A DNA stretch of 64,000 bases from Duganella sp. Root1480D1 (GTDB taxonomy: Bacteria > Pseudomonadota > Gammaproteobacteria > Burkholderiales > Burkholderiaceae_D), in the NCBI RefSeq assembly GCF_001427305.1, contig NZ_LMFZ01000012.1:62001-126000 (forward strand), written 5' to 3'. Below the pieces are notes generated by a model. It made no database searches. It was not told the DNA's origin and worked only from the letters and a program-made list of their open reading frames with translations. The number at the start of each line of letters is the position of its first letter. The stretch's first letter is position 1. The position numbers and the translations under genes were made by a program. Positions 15,590-24,633 of the stretch are shown here, piece after piece.

Positions 15590-18241
15590 TTACATCTTGC
15601 CGCGCACGCCGAAGAACAACTGCTTGCCGTTCTTGTAGAACGCGCGTGGCTGGTCACGGGACGTCGCGTAGGACTTCAGGGTTGGATCGTTCAGGTCCTT
15701 GCCTTCCAGCGACAGCGTGATGTTTTCGGTCAGGTTGTAGTTGAACGCAGCGGACAAGGTGCCTACATCATCCTGGTAGATTGCGCTGTTGCGGTCCAGG
15801 CCATTCAGGAACGCCGAGCGGAAGCTGTAGTTGATGCGCGCGCTGAACTTGCTGGTCTCGTAGAACACGCCCAGGTTATAGGAGTTCTTCGAGGTACCGA
15901 TCATGCTGCAGTCGCCCAGGTCCGCACAAGCCGACTTCGGCGCTGCTGCGGTTTCCTTGCCATCGGCGTAGGTGTAGTTTGCGTTCAAGCCGAAGCCGTT
16001 GCCCAGGTCCTGTACATACTGCAGTTCCACGCCACGCACGCGGGCCTTGGTATTGACCGCGGAGCTCATGTTGTAAGTAGTGATCTTGCCGACCGACTGG
16101 TTGAAGAAGTCAGCTTTCGAGGAACCGAAGGTCACATACGAACCCATGTTCATGTTGTAGATGTTCATGCCCAGCAGGGATTTCGGCATGAAGTACCATT
16201 CCAGGCCCACATCCACGTTGTTCGACATGATCGGACGCAGGTTCGGATTACCGCCGGAACCGGAGAAGGTCAGGTCGTTCAGGCTCAACGCACCCAGCGA
16301 ACCGAAGTCAGGACGTGCCAGGGTGCGGCTTGCAGCACCACGCAGTTTCAGGTCCGGCGTCAGGTTGGTGTACAGGTTGATGCTAGGCAGGAAGTCGTTA
16401 TAGGTGTTCGAGCTGTGGGTCGGATTCCAGACGTTGTTCGGCGAGCCGTTGTCCACGTCGATCTTGGTCTTCACGAAGCGCACGCCGACGTTACCGCCGA
16501 AGTTGCCGAACTCCAGGTCACCCATCACATACGCCGCGGTAGCTTTTTCCTTGATCAGGAATTCGCTCTGGTAGGCGTGATTGGCGAAGGTGACATACTG
16601 GTCGCCCCAGGCCTTCATCGACTCGGCGTCGAAGGTCCATGCCTTGTTCAGCAGGTTAGGCAGCGGGCTGTCCGGGAAGGTGGTCAAGCCGGTTGGGCGG
16701 TTGGCCAACTGAGAACCGGCAGGAGCCACGGTGCCGCCCAGCCAGGTCAGGGAGCGCTCGTGGTTCGCATTGCGCACGCCGAAATGCAGGGTCGGCACGC
16801 CGTTCCACTGGGTCTTGTACTGGCCGTCAATCTGGCCGTAGGTTTCCTTGTCCTTTGCGGTTACGTCGGAAGCCCAGCCGCCGAAGAAATCGGCGCCAGT
16901 GCGCGGGTTGAAGGTGCCAGCATTGTCCACGGTCACGGTGGCAGGAGACTCCAGGCCATGGGTGGTCAGGCTGCTGCCCGAGTAGGCAAGCCAGGCTTCG
17001 TAACCGTAGTCGCGGGCGTAGCCGGTACCGCGGGTGGTACCAATCTGGCCTTTGAACTTCAGATCCTGGGTAGGACGGTAGTTGAAGTCGAAGTTGAGGA
17101 ACTTCGAATCGCTATACGAACCTGGGCGGGCAATGATGTCCTGCACCGATGGACCCATCTTCGAGCAGTCCGCCACTGGGCAGGTGCTTGGGAAGGTGAT
17201 CGAGGTGATGGTGTCGCCAGTGACGGTCCACTTGGAAGGGATCACGCCGCCCACGCCGGACCAGTTATTGGTCAGCGGCTGGTAAGGCGCCAGCATGAAG
17301 TTGGCATTGATATTGTCCGCATCCAGGCGGGTGTAGAAACCGTTGATGTCGAAGTCGAACTCTTTGTTGACCTTGACCTGCAGGTCGATCATGCCACCCT
17401 TGCGTTCACGTTCCTGGTTGAACATGGCGGTACCGGTCAGCAGGGAGATGTATTTGCCTGCCACTTCAGGATTGGCGGCCACCCACTGCGGCGCATAGCC
17501 TGCGCTCAGTTTGTCCCACCACAGGAATTCCTGGCCGATACGGCGCAGGGTGCGCTTCTCGTCGAACACCTGGACCAGCACGCCCACGTTGTTCTGTTCA
17601 TTCTTCCAGTTGCCCAGCGCGCTGAATTGCGGATCGGTCTTCTTGGAGCCTTCACTGTACACCCCGGTCACGGCGCCCATGATGGTAAATGGATCCTTGA
17701 AGCTCAATGGCTTGCGGGTTTCGATGTCGACGTTGCCCGATGCGCCGCCTTCGATCAGGTCGGCCTGCGAAGACTTGTGCACGGTTACGCGGCCGATCAG
17801 CTCCGACGGGAACATCGAATAGCTGACGGAACGGCCGCCGTTGGTGATGTTGGAGATATACCAGTCGCCGCTCGACACGGTGTGGCCATTCAGGGTGGTC
17901 AGCGCCAGGTTGGATGGCGTACCTTTCAGGCTGACGCGGTCATTCTCGCCGAAGCCGCCTTCCGAACCGCCGGCCGTGGCAACCGATACGCCTGGCACAC
18001 GTTGCAGCGAGTCAGCCACGCTCTTGTCCGGCATCTTGCCCACGTCTTCAGCGGTAATGACTTCAACCAGCGAATCGGCATTGCGCTTCTGGTTGATCGA
18101 TTGGGCCAGCGCGGCACGCACGCCGGTCACGATCACGACGTTCTGCTCGGCTGGAGCGGCAGCCTGCTGTGCTTGCGCCATGCCAGTGGTGGCGATCAGG
18201 ATGGCGACTGCGGTCGCGATCGGTGTCATATTGCGGTTCAT
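15590..18241 (-). CDS. TonB-dependent receptor, chitooligosaccharide/GlcNAc type
   Basis: The 883-residue outer-membrane receptor has a signal peptide (MNRNMTPIATAVAILIATTGMAQA), a plug domain (VVIVTGVRAALAQSINQKRNADSLVEVITAEDVGKMPD, then LQRVPGVSV, GNVDIETRKP) and a 22-strand barrel ending in the aromatic-rich KQLFFGVRGKM. The opening SINQKR...DVGKMPDKSVADSL pattern is that of the TIGR01782 receptors linked to carbohydrate uptake in gamma- and betaproteobacteria. Flanking chitinase, nagX and a divergent GntR regulator indicate chito-oligosaccharide uptake. The GGGGAG ribosome-binding site lies just before the start. Confidence 0.92.
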   Translation of the reverse strand: MNRNMTPIATAVAILIATTGMAQAQQAAAPAEQNVVIVTGVRAALAQSINQKRNADSLVEVITAEDVGKMPDKSVADSLQRVPGVSVATAGGSEGGFGENDRVSLKGTPSNLALTTLNGHTVSSGDWYISNITNGGRSVSYSMFPSELIGRVTVHKSSQADLIEGGASGNVDIETRKPLSFKDPFTIMGAVTGVYSEGSKKTDPQFSALGNWKNEQNNVGVLVQVFDEKRTLRRIGQEFLWWDKLSAGYAPQWVAANPEVAGKYISLLTGTAMFNQERERKGGMIDLQVKVNKEFDFDINGFYTRLDADNINANFMLAPYQPLTNNWSGVGGVIPSKWTVTGDTITSITFPSTCPVADCSKMGPSVQDIIARPGSYSDSKFLNFDFNYRPTQDLKFKGQIGTTRGTGYARDYGYEAWLAYSGSSLTTHGLESPATVTVDNAGTFNPRTGADFFGGWASDVTAKDKETYGQIDGQYKTQWNGVPTLHFGVRNANHERSLTWLGGTVAPAGSQLANRPTGLTTFPDSPLPNLLNKAWTFDAESMKAWGDQYVTFANHAYQSEFLIKEKATAAYVMGDLEFGNFGGNVGVRFVKTKIDVDNGSPNNVWNPTHSSNTYNDFLPSINLYTNLTPDLKLRGAASRTLARPDFGSLGALSLNDLTFSGSGGNPNLRPIMSNNVDVGLEWYFMPKSLLGMNIYNMNMGSYVTFGSSKADFFNQSVGKITTYNMSSAVNTKARVRGVELQYVQDLGNGFGLNANYTYADGKETAAAPKSACADLGDCSMIGTSKNSYNLGVFYETSKFSARINYSFRSAFLNGLDRNSAIYQDDVGTLSAAFNYNLTENITLSLEGKDLNDPTLKSYATSRDQPRAFYKNGKQLFFGVRGKM

Positions 18242-18522
18242 TTACTCCCCCTAAGTATGGGCTGTCTCAAAGCCCGGTCTATTGTTACCAGTTTCTAAAA
18301 CCACGTTCAAACCAATTGGACGCCAATATACCCCGATTGAATACCAGATCACTACCAATTTTCATATTTTTTTCACATGTTGTACTGAAAAGACATACCA
18401 CTTTTGCCAGAAAGACTGATTGTTAGCGCTATCCCATGGGGAGGCGGAGCGCGAGTGGCAGCATACCGCTGGTCTTAAGGTCTTTTTTGGTATTATCAGC
18501 CGCACCACAAACGGGAGACCAA
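18242..18522. promoter_or_regulatory. Divergent control region of the chitin/GlcNAc locus with repeated ATACCA-type half-sites
   Basis: This 281-base gap is markedly AT-rich and separates the receptor gene from its divergent GntR regulator. Motifs of the form (A/T/C)TACC(A/G) occur at 285-290, 341-346, 352-357, 395-400 and 473-478 (all offset by 18000), and the reverse form TGGTAT at 18488-18493. An ATTGG-ACG-CCAAT palindrome is at about 18315-18327. GntR/HutC regulators of amino-sugar genes bind short TGGT/ACCA palindromes, so these are candidate operators; the exact site cannot be fixed by eye. A GGGAGA site precedes the regulator ATG at 18523. Confidence 0.5.
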
Positions 18523-19263
18523 ATGGCATCGCTCGCGCAGATCATGGAAGACCTGGTGCAGACCAGTAGCCAGCCGCTTTACCAACTTCTGCAACGCGCC
18601 TTGCGTGAAGCGATCAACATGCATGTCTTTGGTCCCGACGAAGCCCTGCCCGCCGAACGCGTGCTGGCTGCCGACCTGAATATCTCCCGCATCACGGTGC
18701 GCAAGGCCATCGACGGACTGGTGGAAGAAGGCTTGCTGGTACGGCGTCCTGGCTCCGGCAACTTCATCAACACCCGGATTGAAAAGAACTTCGCCAAGCT
18801 GACCTCCTTCTCGGAAGACATGCGCTCACGCGGACGCACCCCGCGCAGCGTCTGGCTGAAGAAATCGGAAGGCACCGTGACGCCGGAAGAAGCCCTGCGC
18901 CTGCGGCTAAGCCCGGGCGCTCCGGTGTACCGGTATCACCGCATCCGCTTTGCGGACGAAGTGCCGATGTGCGTGGAATACGCGACAATCGTGGCCGATG
19001 CATTGCCGACGTTGGAGTCGGTGGATGTGTCGATGTATGAAGCGCTGGAAGCGGCTGGCCACCGGCCGGTGCGCGCGCTACAGCGCCTGTCCGCCCTGCT
19101 ACTGACGGGCGAACAGGCCAAGCTGCTGCAGGCGAAGGAAGGCGATGCCGGCCTGGCCGTTGAACGTTTGGGCTTCCTGCGCGATGGCCGCGCAGTAGAG
19201 TTTTGCCGATCCATCTTCCGCGGCGACATGTACGACTTCGTCGCAGAACTCTCTACGCCTTGA
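18523..19263 (+). CDS. GntR-family regulator (HutC/UTRA subfamily), probable regulator of the chitin/GlcNAc genes
   Basis: The ATG at 18523, with GGGAGA upstream, gives 246 residues; an upstream in-frame ATG at 18436 lies inside the promoter region and is not used. The N-terminus is a winged helix (QPLYQLLQRALREAINMHVFGPDEALPAERVLAADLNISRITVRKAIDGLVEEGLLVRRPGSGNF-like layout). A UTRA effector domain follows from about residue 90 (KLTSFSEDMRSRGRTP, VYRYHRIRFADEVPMCVEYATI, ending AVEFCRSIFRGDMYDFVAELS). This subfamily senses phosphorylated amino sugars in NagR/DasR-like proteins. Divergent placement next to the receptor supports local control. Confidence 0.88.
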   Translation: MASLAQIMEDLVQTSSQPLYQLLQRALREAINMHVFGPDEALPAERVLAADLNISRITVRKAIDGLVEEGLLVRRPGSGNFINTRIEKNFAKLTSFSEDMRSRGRTPRSVWLKKSEGTVTPEEALRLRLSPGAPVYRYHRIRFADEVPMCVEYATIVADALPTLESVDVSMYEALEAAGHRPVRALQRLSALLLTGEQAKLLQAKEGDAGLAVERLGFLRDGRAVEFCRSIFRGDMYDFVAELSTP

Positions 19264-19264
19264 T

Positions 19265-20500
19265 ATGACCAGCCTGACGCAAATGATCGATGCATTTTGC
19301 AGCGGACGTCCCGGCAAGGATGCCTATGAGTTGCTGCCAGCGTTCTTGCACAATCCACCCGGCGTGATCGAACAGTTCGTCGATGCCGTTATGGCCACGC
19401 AGCCTGATGGCGGAACATTCCTTGATGCGGCGCTGTCCCACATGCCCGAGGAAGCGTTTGACCGCCTGGCCACCAAATGGCTGCCCCATGCGGCAACCGA
19501 AGGACTGACAGGCGCCATCGAAGCGCTGGTGGCCTATGCCAGCCTGCAGCGTCCAGCTGCCTTAAGCCCTTATCTCGACAAACTGTCCGAGATGGATGCC
19601 AATGGCTCGAGCTACTACGCGTGCTGGCCATGGCGCGCCTCGCCGCAAGCGACCGTTGCCGAACTGCTGGAGCAGGCGCGTACAGGCGCGTCAACGGAAG
19701 AACGGTTGCAGGCATTCGAGCGCCTGCTGGAAACCAGGCAGCCCGCCGCGTTGCAGGCGTGCGCCTCGATTGCGGCAGATATTCCTGTGCCGCATTCCAT
19801 CGGCCTGTATCTTCAGGAAGTCGGTTTTGATGAGAACCAGCGCCAGCTCTTTCCGGACGAGGTGGCGCATGTGATTTTCCCGGCAGCGTATCTTCCTGCT
19901 CCACACGCCAGTTGGAGCCTGCAGGGATTGCATCCAAGCTGGCACCTGCCCGCAACTTCCACTGGTCGCTTTGGCGGAGCGGGTACCGGCACCTGCGGCC
20001 TGTGCGGCGGCAAGCTGCACAACTTGCTGGAAATTCCCGAGAAACAGGCCAGCTTGTCGGATAGCGAACAAGTCGTTTCACTGCAGGCCTGCCTGTCCTG
20101 CCTGGGCTGGGAAAAACCCGTCCTGTATTACCGGCACGGCGGCCCCGGCGAGGTGCTTGCGCTGGACGAGGGAACATGCAGTCCGCAGTTTCCCGCGCAG
20201 GGTCTGCGCGAGTGCACCGCGGAGCTGGCCCCGACACCCGCGCGCTGGCGCTGGCAGGACTGGGCACTCTCCAATTCGCGCGAAAACCTGAACCGGCTTG
20301 GCGGTCATCCCACCTGGGTCCAGGGCGCAGATTATCCGGATTGCCCTTGCTGCAAGAAGAAAATGCGCTTCATGCTGCAGCTTGACTCGCAACTGCCCGA
20401 CCAGGATAGCGAGGAATGGCTATGGGGCAGCGGCGGCGTTGCCTACGGCTTCAATTGCGCCACGTGCCGCACCACCGCCTACATTTGGCAATGCACCTGA
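19265..20500 (+). CDS. Cys-rich protein with DUF1963-like C-terminal region
   Basis: The 411-residue product starts 1 base after the GntR stop. Residues 1-210 are helical and Leu/Ala-rich, with no family recognised. The C-terminal 190 residues contain four CxxC-type pairs (CGLCGG, CLSCLG, CPCCKK, CATCRT), expected to bind two zinc ions, and a NRLGGHPTWVQGADYPDCPCCKKKMRFMLQLDS...WGSGGVAYGFNCATC pattern that is close to the DUF1963/YwqG layout. Its role is unknown. Nothing links it to chitin use except proximity to the regulator. Confidence 0.75.
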   Translation: MTSLTQMIDAFCSGRPGKDAYELLPAFLHNPPGVIEQFVDAVMATQPDGGTFLDAALSHMPEEAFDRLATKWLPHAATEGLTGAIEALVAYASLQRPAALSPYLDKLSEMDANGSSYYACWPWRASPQATVAELLEQARTGASTEERLQAFERLLETRQPAALQACASIAADIPVPHSIGLYLQEVGFDENQRQLFPDEVAHVIFPAAYLPAPHASWSLQGLHPSWHLPATSTGRFGGAGTGTCGLCGGKLHNLLEIPEKQASLSDSEQVVSLQACLSCLGWEKPVLYYRHGGPGEVLALDEGTCSPQFPAQGLRECTAELAPTPARWRWQDWALSNSRENLNRLGGHPTWVQGADYPDCPCCKKKMRFMLQLDSQLPDQDSEEWLWGSGGVAYGFNCATCRTTAYIWQCT

Positions 20501-20507
20501 ACTGAAC

Positions 20508-23201
20508 TTAGCGCTTGGCCTTCGAGGCATCGCTGGCGATCACCACGGACAACTTGGCGGGGTCGATGTGCTTGCGGAACGCGGCACTCACCTGCTCCGC
20601 AGTCAACGCCTTCAGCTTCGCCTCGTACTCCTTGCTCCACACGAAAGTGCGATTCAGGTAGCGGAAGTGCGACCAGGCGCCTGCCACTACGTCATCCTTC
20701 GAACGGTTCTGTACGCGCTGCTGCATCAGGCCCGACTTGGCTCCAGCCACTTCGGCTGCGGTAAAGCCGTTCTTCACAGCGCGCTCCAGTTCCTGGCGAA
20801 TCGCCGCTTCCAGCTTGACCATATTCTGCGGGGCGGCAATCGCTTCAACAGTGAAGCCGCCCGCATCGTCCTGGTCGCCGGCATCGAGCGAGGAACCGCC
20901 GCCGTAGGACAAGCCTTCCTTCTGGCGAATCCGGTCCATCAGGCGAGATTTCAGGCCGCCGTTGCCGAATATGTAGTTCGCCACTTCCAGCGCCGGATAA
21001 TCCGCATCGTCCGAGCGCAGCGGGATATTGATGCGCGCCGCGAACATGCCGTTCTCCTTGTCCGGCGCATCCAGCGTGATGCGGGTCGCCGCCTTCTCGA
21101 CATGCTTGTCCAGGATCGGTGCGTAAGCGGCCTTGCTTTGCCAGCCGGCCAGTTCCTCGCCTACCACCTTGACCAGTTCCGCCTTGTCGAAGTCCCCCAC
21201 CACCGACAACTCGCCGCGCGACGTGCCATAGAACTCGGCGTGATAAGCCTTCACGTCGCCCAGCTTCATCGTCTTGACTGCCTCGATCTGCTCATCGAGC
21301 GTCATTACGCTGCGCGGGTCGCCTTTCGGCCAATGGTCGAAGTATTCAGCCAGCGAGCGGCCGGCCATCGCCTGCGGGTCGTTGCGCGAAGCTTCAATGC
21401 CGACGATCCACTGCTGGCGCATCTGCTCGAATTCCGCTTCAGGGAAGGTGGCATCCTTCAGCACATGCGCCACCAGCCGCAATGCATCACCCAGGTGCTC
21501 GCGCGTCGTTTCAAAGTGATACAGGCTGCCGGACATCTTCAGCTTCGACATCGCATCGGCCAACTGGGCACGCGAGTATTTGCTGGTGCCCCGCGGCAGC
21601 ATCTGGTCGGCCGCTGCCGACAGCATCTGCTTGCCGAACTGGTTCTTTTCATCGCCCCAGTGCAGGCGCATGTCGACTGCCACAGTCTCGCCGCGATTCT
21701 TCTTCGGCAGCAGCGCCAGTTTCAGGCCGCCAATCTCCTTGAGCTCCGTGCGCGCCATGATGTTGTCCTGGCTCGGGTCGAAGTTCTCGGACGTCAGCGC
21801 GCTGGCCTTGCCCTTGTAATCTTTCAGCAGTTCGGCCGCCGTCGGCGACGCCCCGATTTCCGCGCGCTGCGGTGTATCGTCCGGAACGAAGGTGCCAACA
21901 GTGCGGTTATCGCGCTTCATGTAGCGCCCTGCCGCTTCCGCAACCTGTTTGGAGGTGATCGCTGGAAGGCCGTCGCGGCCCTGGAACAGCAGGCGCCAAT
22001 CGCCCAGCGCGATATGCTCGCTCAGTGCCACCCCCACCTGCTGCGGATTGTTCAGCGACTTTTCGATCGCGTTGCTGTACTCGCGGCGCGTGCGCTCCAT
22101 TTCCTCCTCAGTCGGAGGGGCCTTGGCAAAGCCTTCCACCGCTGCAATCAGCTCATCGCGCACCGGTTCGATCGGCTGCCCCATCTTCACCACCGCACCG
22201 AACACTTGCAGGCTTGGCGCGAAGCCAGGCTGGCTCATGGCAAACACCTGCGCCGCCTTGCCGCTTTCTACCAGTTGCTTGTGCAAGCGGCCGTTTGGCG
22301 TGTCGCCCAGCACCTGCCCCATGAAGGCCAGCGGATCGGCATCGTTATGCAGGCCCGATGGAATCTTGTAGCCCACCAGCACGATCTGCACGTCGCCCTT
22401 GCGGTGCACCGTGTACTGGCGCTCGCCGTCCTGCGTCGGCTCCACGGTCCAGAACTGCGGCAGCTTGCGCTTCGGCTTTGGAATCGCGCCGAAGGTCTTG
22501 CTGATCCAGGCCAGCGTCTGCGAGGGATCGAACTTGCCCGCTACCAGCAGCACCGCATTGTCCGGCTGGTAGTAGGTGTGATAGAAGGCTTGCAGGTTCT
22601 CGATCTTGACGTTCTCGATATCGCTGCGGTTGCCGATGGTGGAACGGCCGTAGCTGTGCCAGTCGTAGGCAATGCTTTCCATGCGCTTGTACAGCACTTC
22701 GAACGGGCTGTTCTCGCCGCTCTCGTACTCGTTGCGCACCACGGTCATTTCCGAATCCAGGTCCTTCTTCGCGATGAAGGACCTGGTCATGCGCTCGGCT
22801 TCCATGTCCAGCGCCCACTTCAGGTTTTCCGGACTGGCCTGGAATACTTCGTAGTAGTTGGTGCGGTCCATCGACGTGGTGCCGTTGAATTCCATCCCGC
22901 GCTCGGAGAACTGCTGCGTGATGTTGCGATGGTTTGGCGCCCCCTTGAACATCAGGTGCTCCAGCAAGTGCGCCATGCCGGTCTCGCCGTAGTTCTCATG
23001 GCGCGAGCCGACCAGGTAGGTGACGTTGACGGTCACCGTCGGTTTCGACGCATCGGGGAACAGCAGGACTTTAAGCCCGTTGGGCAGGCGGTATTCGGTG
23101 ATGCCTTCCACGGAGGGGCCCTTGGCAACGCCGGCGGGCAAGGTCTGGGCAAGGGCTGAAGAAGCGGTCAGCAGCAGCGCTGCGACATATCGGATTTGCA
23201 T
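20508..23201 (-). CDS. Periplasmic M16-family zinc metalloprotease (two tandem peptidase units)
   Basis: An 897-residue exported protein (signal peptide MQIRYVAALLLTASSALAQ). The inverted zinc motif HxxEH is seen as GMAHLLEHLMFKG with His78, Glu81 and His82; a distal Glu is expected in the following helix (NEYESGEN). The protein contains two M16 repeats, the second (about residues 450-890) lacking the HxxEH motif, as in clam-shell pitrilysin relatives where that half is structural. Substrates of such exported pitrilysins are usually short peptides. It stands alone, convergent with the preceding gene and 40 bases from a DUF3579 gene. Confidence 0.9.
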   Translation of the reverse strand: MQIRYVAALLLTASSALAQTLPAGVAKGPSVEGITEYRLPNGLKVLLFPDASKPTVTVNVTYLVGSRHENYGETGMAHLLEHLMFKGAPNHRNITQQFSERGMEFNGTTSMDRTNYYEVFQASPENLKWALDMEAERMTRSFIAKKDLDSEMTVVRNEYESGENSPFEVLYKRMESIAYDWHSYGRSTIGNRSDIENVKIENLQAFYHTYYQPDNAVLLVAGKFDPSQTLAWISKTFGAIPKPKRKLPQFWTVEPTQDGERQYTVHRKGDVQIVLVGYKIPSGLHNDADPLAFMGQVLGDTPNGRLHKQLVESGKAAQVFAMSQPGFAPSLQVFGAVVKMGQPIEPVRDELIAAVEGFAKAPPTEEEMERTRREYSNAIEKSLNNPQQVGVALSEHIALGDWRLLFQGRDGLPAITSKQVAEAAGRYMKRDNRTVGTFVPDDTPQRAEIGASPTAAELLKDYKGKASALTSENFDPSQDNIMARTELKEIGGLKLALLPKKNRGETVAVDMRLHWGDEKNQFGKQMLSAAADQMLPRGTSKYSRAQLADAMSKLKMSGSLYHFETTREHLGDALRLVAHVLKDATFPEAEFEQMRQQWIVGIEASRNDPQAMAGRSLAEYFDHWPKGDPRSVMTLDEQIEAVKTMKLGDVKAYHAEFYGTSRGELSVVGDFDKAELVKVVGEELAGWQSKAAYAPILDKHVEKAATRITLDAPDKENGMFAARINIPLRSDDADYPALEVANYIFGNGGLKSRLMDRIRQKEGLSYGGGSSLDAGDQDDAGGFTVEAIAAPQNMVKLEAAIRQELERAVKNGFTAAEVAGAKSGLMQQRVQNRSKDDVVAGAWSHFRYLNRTFVWSKEYEAKLKALTAEQVSAAFRKHIDPAKLSVVIASDASKAKR

Positions 23202-23241
23202 AGGGTTCTGCTCAAGTTGGCAAAACCCTATCCTACGACAC

Positions 23242-23547
23242 TTAGGCCTTTTCGTCAGGAATCAGGCAGGCTTCCACCACCTGCAGCTTGTTATCCTTGG
23301 CGAATTCCTTGACGAAGTTATAAGCCATTGGCTGGATTTCGCGCAGCCCTTCGTTGACGACGACGGCCTTGATGCCGTTGACGACGGTCGGGGTGACATA
23401 GGGCGAGAACTGCAGGTGGGCATGGCGCCCGCCGGAGCCTTCCGGGCGAAAGCACGACAGTACACCGGCCAGTCGTTCCGCCCAGTCGCTTGGACGGAAT
23501 TGTTTGCCGTCGGTCGTAAGCCCAAGAATGAAGAACTCGCTGGCCAT
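23242..23547 (-). CDS. DUF3579 family protein
   Basis: A 101-residue cytoplasmic protein whose opening, FFILGLTTDGKQFRPSDWAERLAGVLSCF, is the conserved start of the DUF3579 family found mainly in betaproteobacteria. Later VKEFAKDNKLQVVEACLIPDE is also typical. The family has no assigned function. It is transcribed toward the M16 protease gene. Confidence 0.85.
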   Translation of the reverse strand: MASEFFILGLTTDGKQFRPSDWAERLAGVLSCFRPEGSGGRHAHLQFSPYVTPTVVNGIKAVVVNEGLREIQPMAYNFVKEFAKDNKLQVVEACLIPDEKA

Positions 23548-23629
23548 ATACCTGAAACCCAGTTGCTGTGAGGAACCCCAGTATTATATCTTATAGAAGA
23601 CTTGAACGGGGTTCGGGGTTCAGGTCATT

Positions 23630-24589
23630 TTAGCCGAGCCAGGACGCTCCGGACAGCAACAGCAACAACATCATCCACAACAGCAGTGCGCGCCACACCA
23701 GGCCGACGGTGCTTTGCAGGGCCCGCACGCCCGGCTCGTCGCCCGGCAACTGGTCCACTTCCATGTCGCTGATGTCGACAGTCGCCGCATCGGAAGGGAT
23801 GATCTTGGCTGCGTTTTCATTCGGCGTTCCCAGGCGCACGCCCATGGCGCCGCCACCGGCCGACAGGATGATGCCGATCGCTTCATCCTTCCAGCGATGC
23901 GCGAAATTGCGCCAGGCGTAGATCGCGTCTTCGAAATTGCCGACCACGGCGAAGGCCACGGCTGTCAGGCGCGCCGGAATCCAGTCGATCAGGTAGAAAG
24001 CCTTGGCGGCGAATTCGCCGAAAGCCTCCTGGCGCATATGCTCAGGCTCGTTCCAGGCACGCGCCAGGTATTCGGATACGCGATACAGGATGGCGCCGCA
24101 AGGACCCAGCGGCATCAGGAACCAGAAGAACACACCGAACACATTGCGATGGGTGGTGACCAGGGCCTTTTCCACGGCAATGCGGGAAATCTCGTTCACT
24201 TCCATGCCCACGGTGTCGATCTTGCACCACTCGGCCAGCAGTGCGCGGGCCTGGCTTTCGTCGCCGCCATTCAGGGCGAGCTGGATCGAAGTGAAGTAAT
24301 GGCTGTAATGGCGGAAGCCCAGCGTCAGGTAGACGATCAGCACGTTCCAGGCAAAGTGCGCCACCATGAAGTTATAGTGCAGCAGCAGCCAGGATACCAA
24401 TCCGGCCGGCAGCGTCAGCGCACCTACCAGCAGGAACCAGCCGATCCGGCCATGGCTCGCATGCCCGGCGTTGAACCACTGCTCCATGCGCACGGCCAGG
24501 CGCTTGAACTCCGCCCAGACCGGGTTGTCCGCGCGCAGGGGCTTCAGTTGCTCAAACAGTAGGGCTACGAGAATGTAAAGAAAAGTCAT
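23630..24589 (-). CDS. CobD/CbiB-family membrane protein
   Basis: The 319-residue integral membrane protein is of the CobD/CbiB family, whose classical members attach the aminopropanol arm in cobalamin synthesis. Visible features are EQLKPLRADNPVW, HYFTSIQLALNGGDESQARALLAEW, VEKALVTTHRNVFGVFFWFLMPLGPCGAILYRVSEYLA, and DWIPARLTAVAFAVVGNFEDA. No other cobalamin-synthesis gene is adjacent, and betaproteobacterial members in this genomic setting are common outside cob operons, so a corrinoid role is not assured. It is followed on the same strand by a DUF3579 gene. Confidence 0.85.
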   Translation of the reverse strand: MTFLYILVALLFEQLKPLRADNPVWAEFKRLAVRMEQWFNAGHASHGRIGWFLLVGALTLPAGLVSWLLLHYNFMVAHFAWNVLIVYLTLGFRHYSHYFTSIQLALNGGDESQARALLAEWCKIDTVGMEVNEISRIAVEKALVTTHRNVFGVFFWFLMPLGPCGAILYRVSEYLARAWNEPEHMRQEAFGEFAAKAFYLIDWIPARLTAVAFAVVGNFEDAIYAWRNFAHRWKDEAIGIILSAGGGAMGVRLGTPNENAAKIIPSDAATVDISDMEVDQLPGDEPGVRALQSTVGLVWRALLLWMMLLLLLSGASWLG

Positions 24590-24633
24590 CTAAATCCTAT
24601 GATTAGCTGTACCGCAATGTCCGCTACGATAGC

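Noticed and set aside
18268-18290. Canonical DasR/NagR-type operator in the chitin control region
   Set aside because: GGTCTA and ACCAG halves occur but the spacing does not fit the known 16-base palindrome.
15485-18298. Long plus-strand frame opposite the TonB receptor
   Set aside because: The receptor has signal peptide, plug and barrel signatures; the antisense product is His/Val/Gly-rich with no domain.
18436-18522. Earlier start of the GntR regulator
   Set aside because: It lies in the control region before a good GGGAGA site; added residues match nothing in the family.
20298-23159. 953-codon plus-strand frame opposite the M16 protease
   Set aside because: Antisense shadow of a gene with an intact HxxEH motif.
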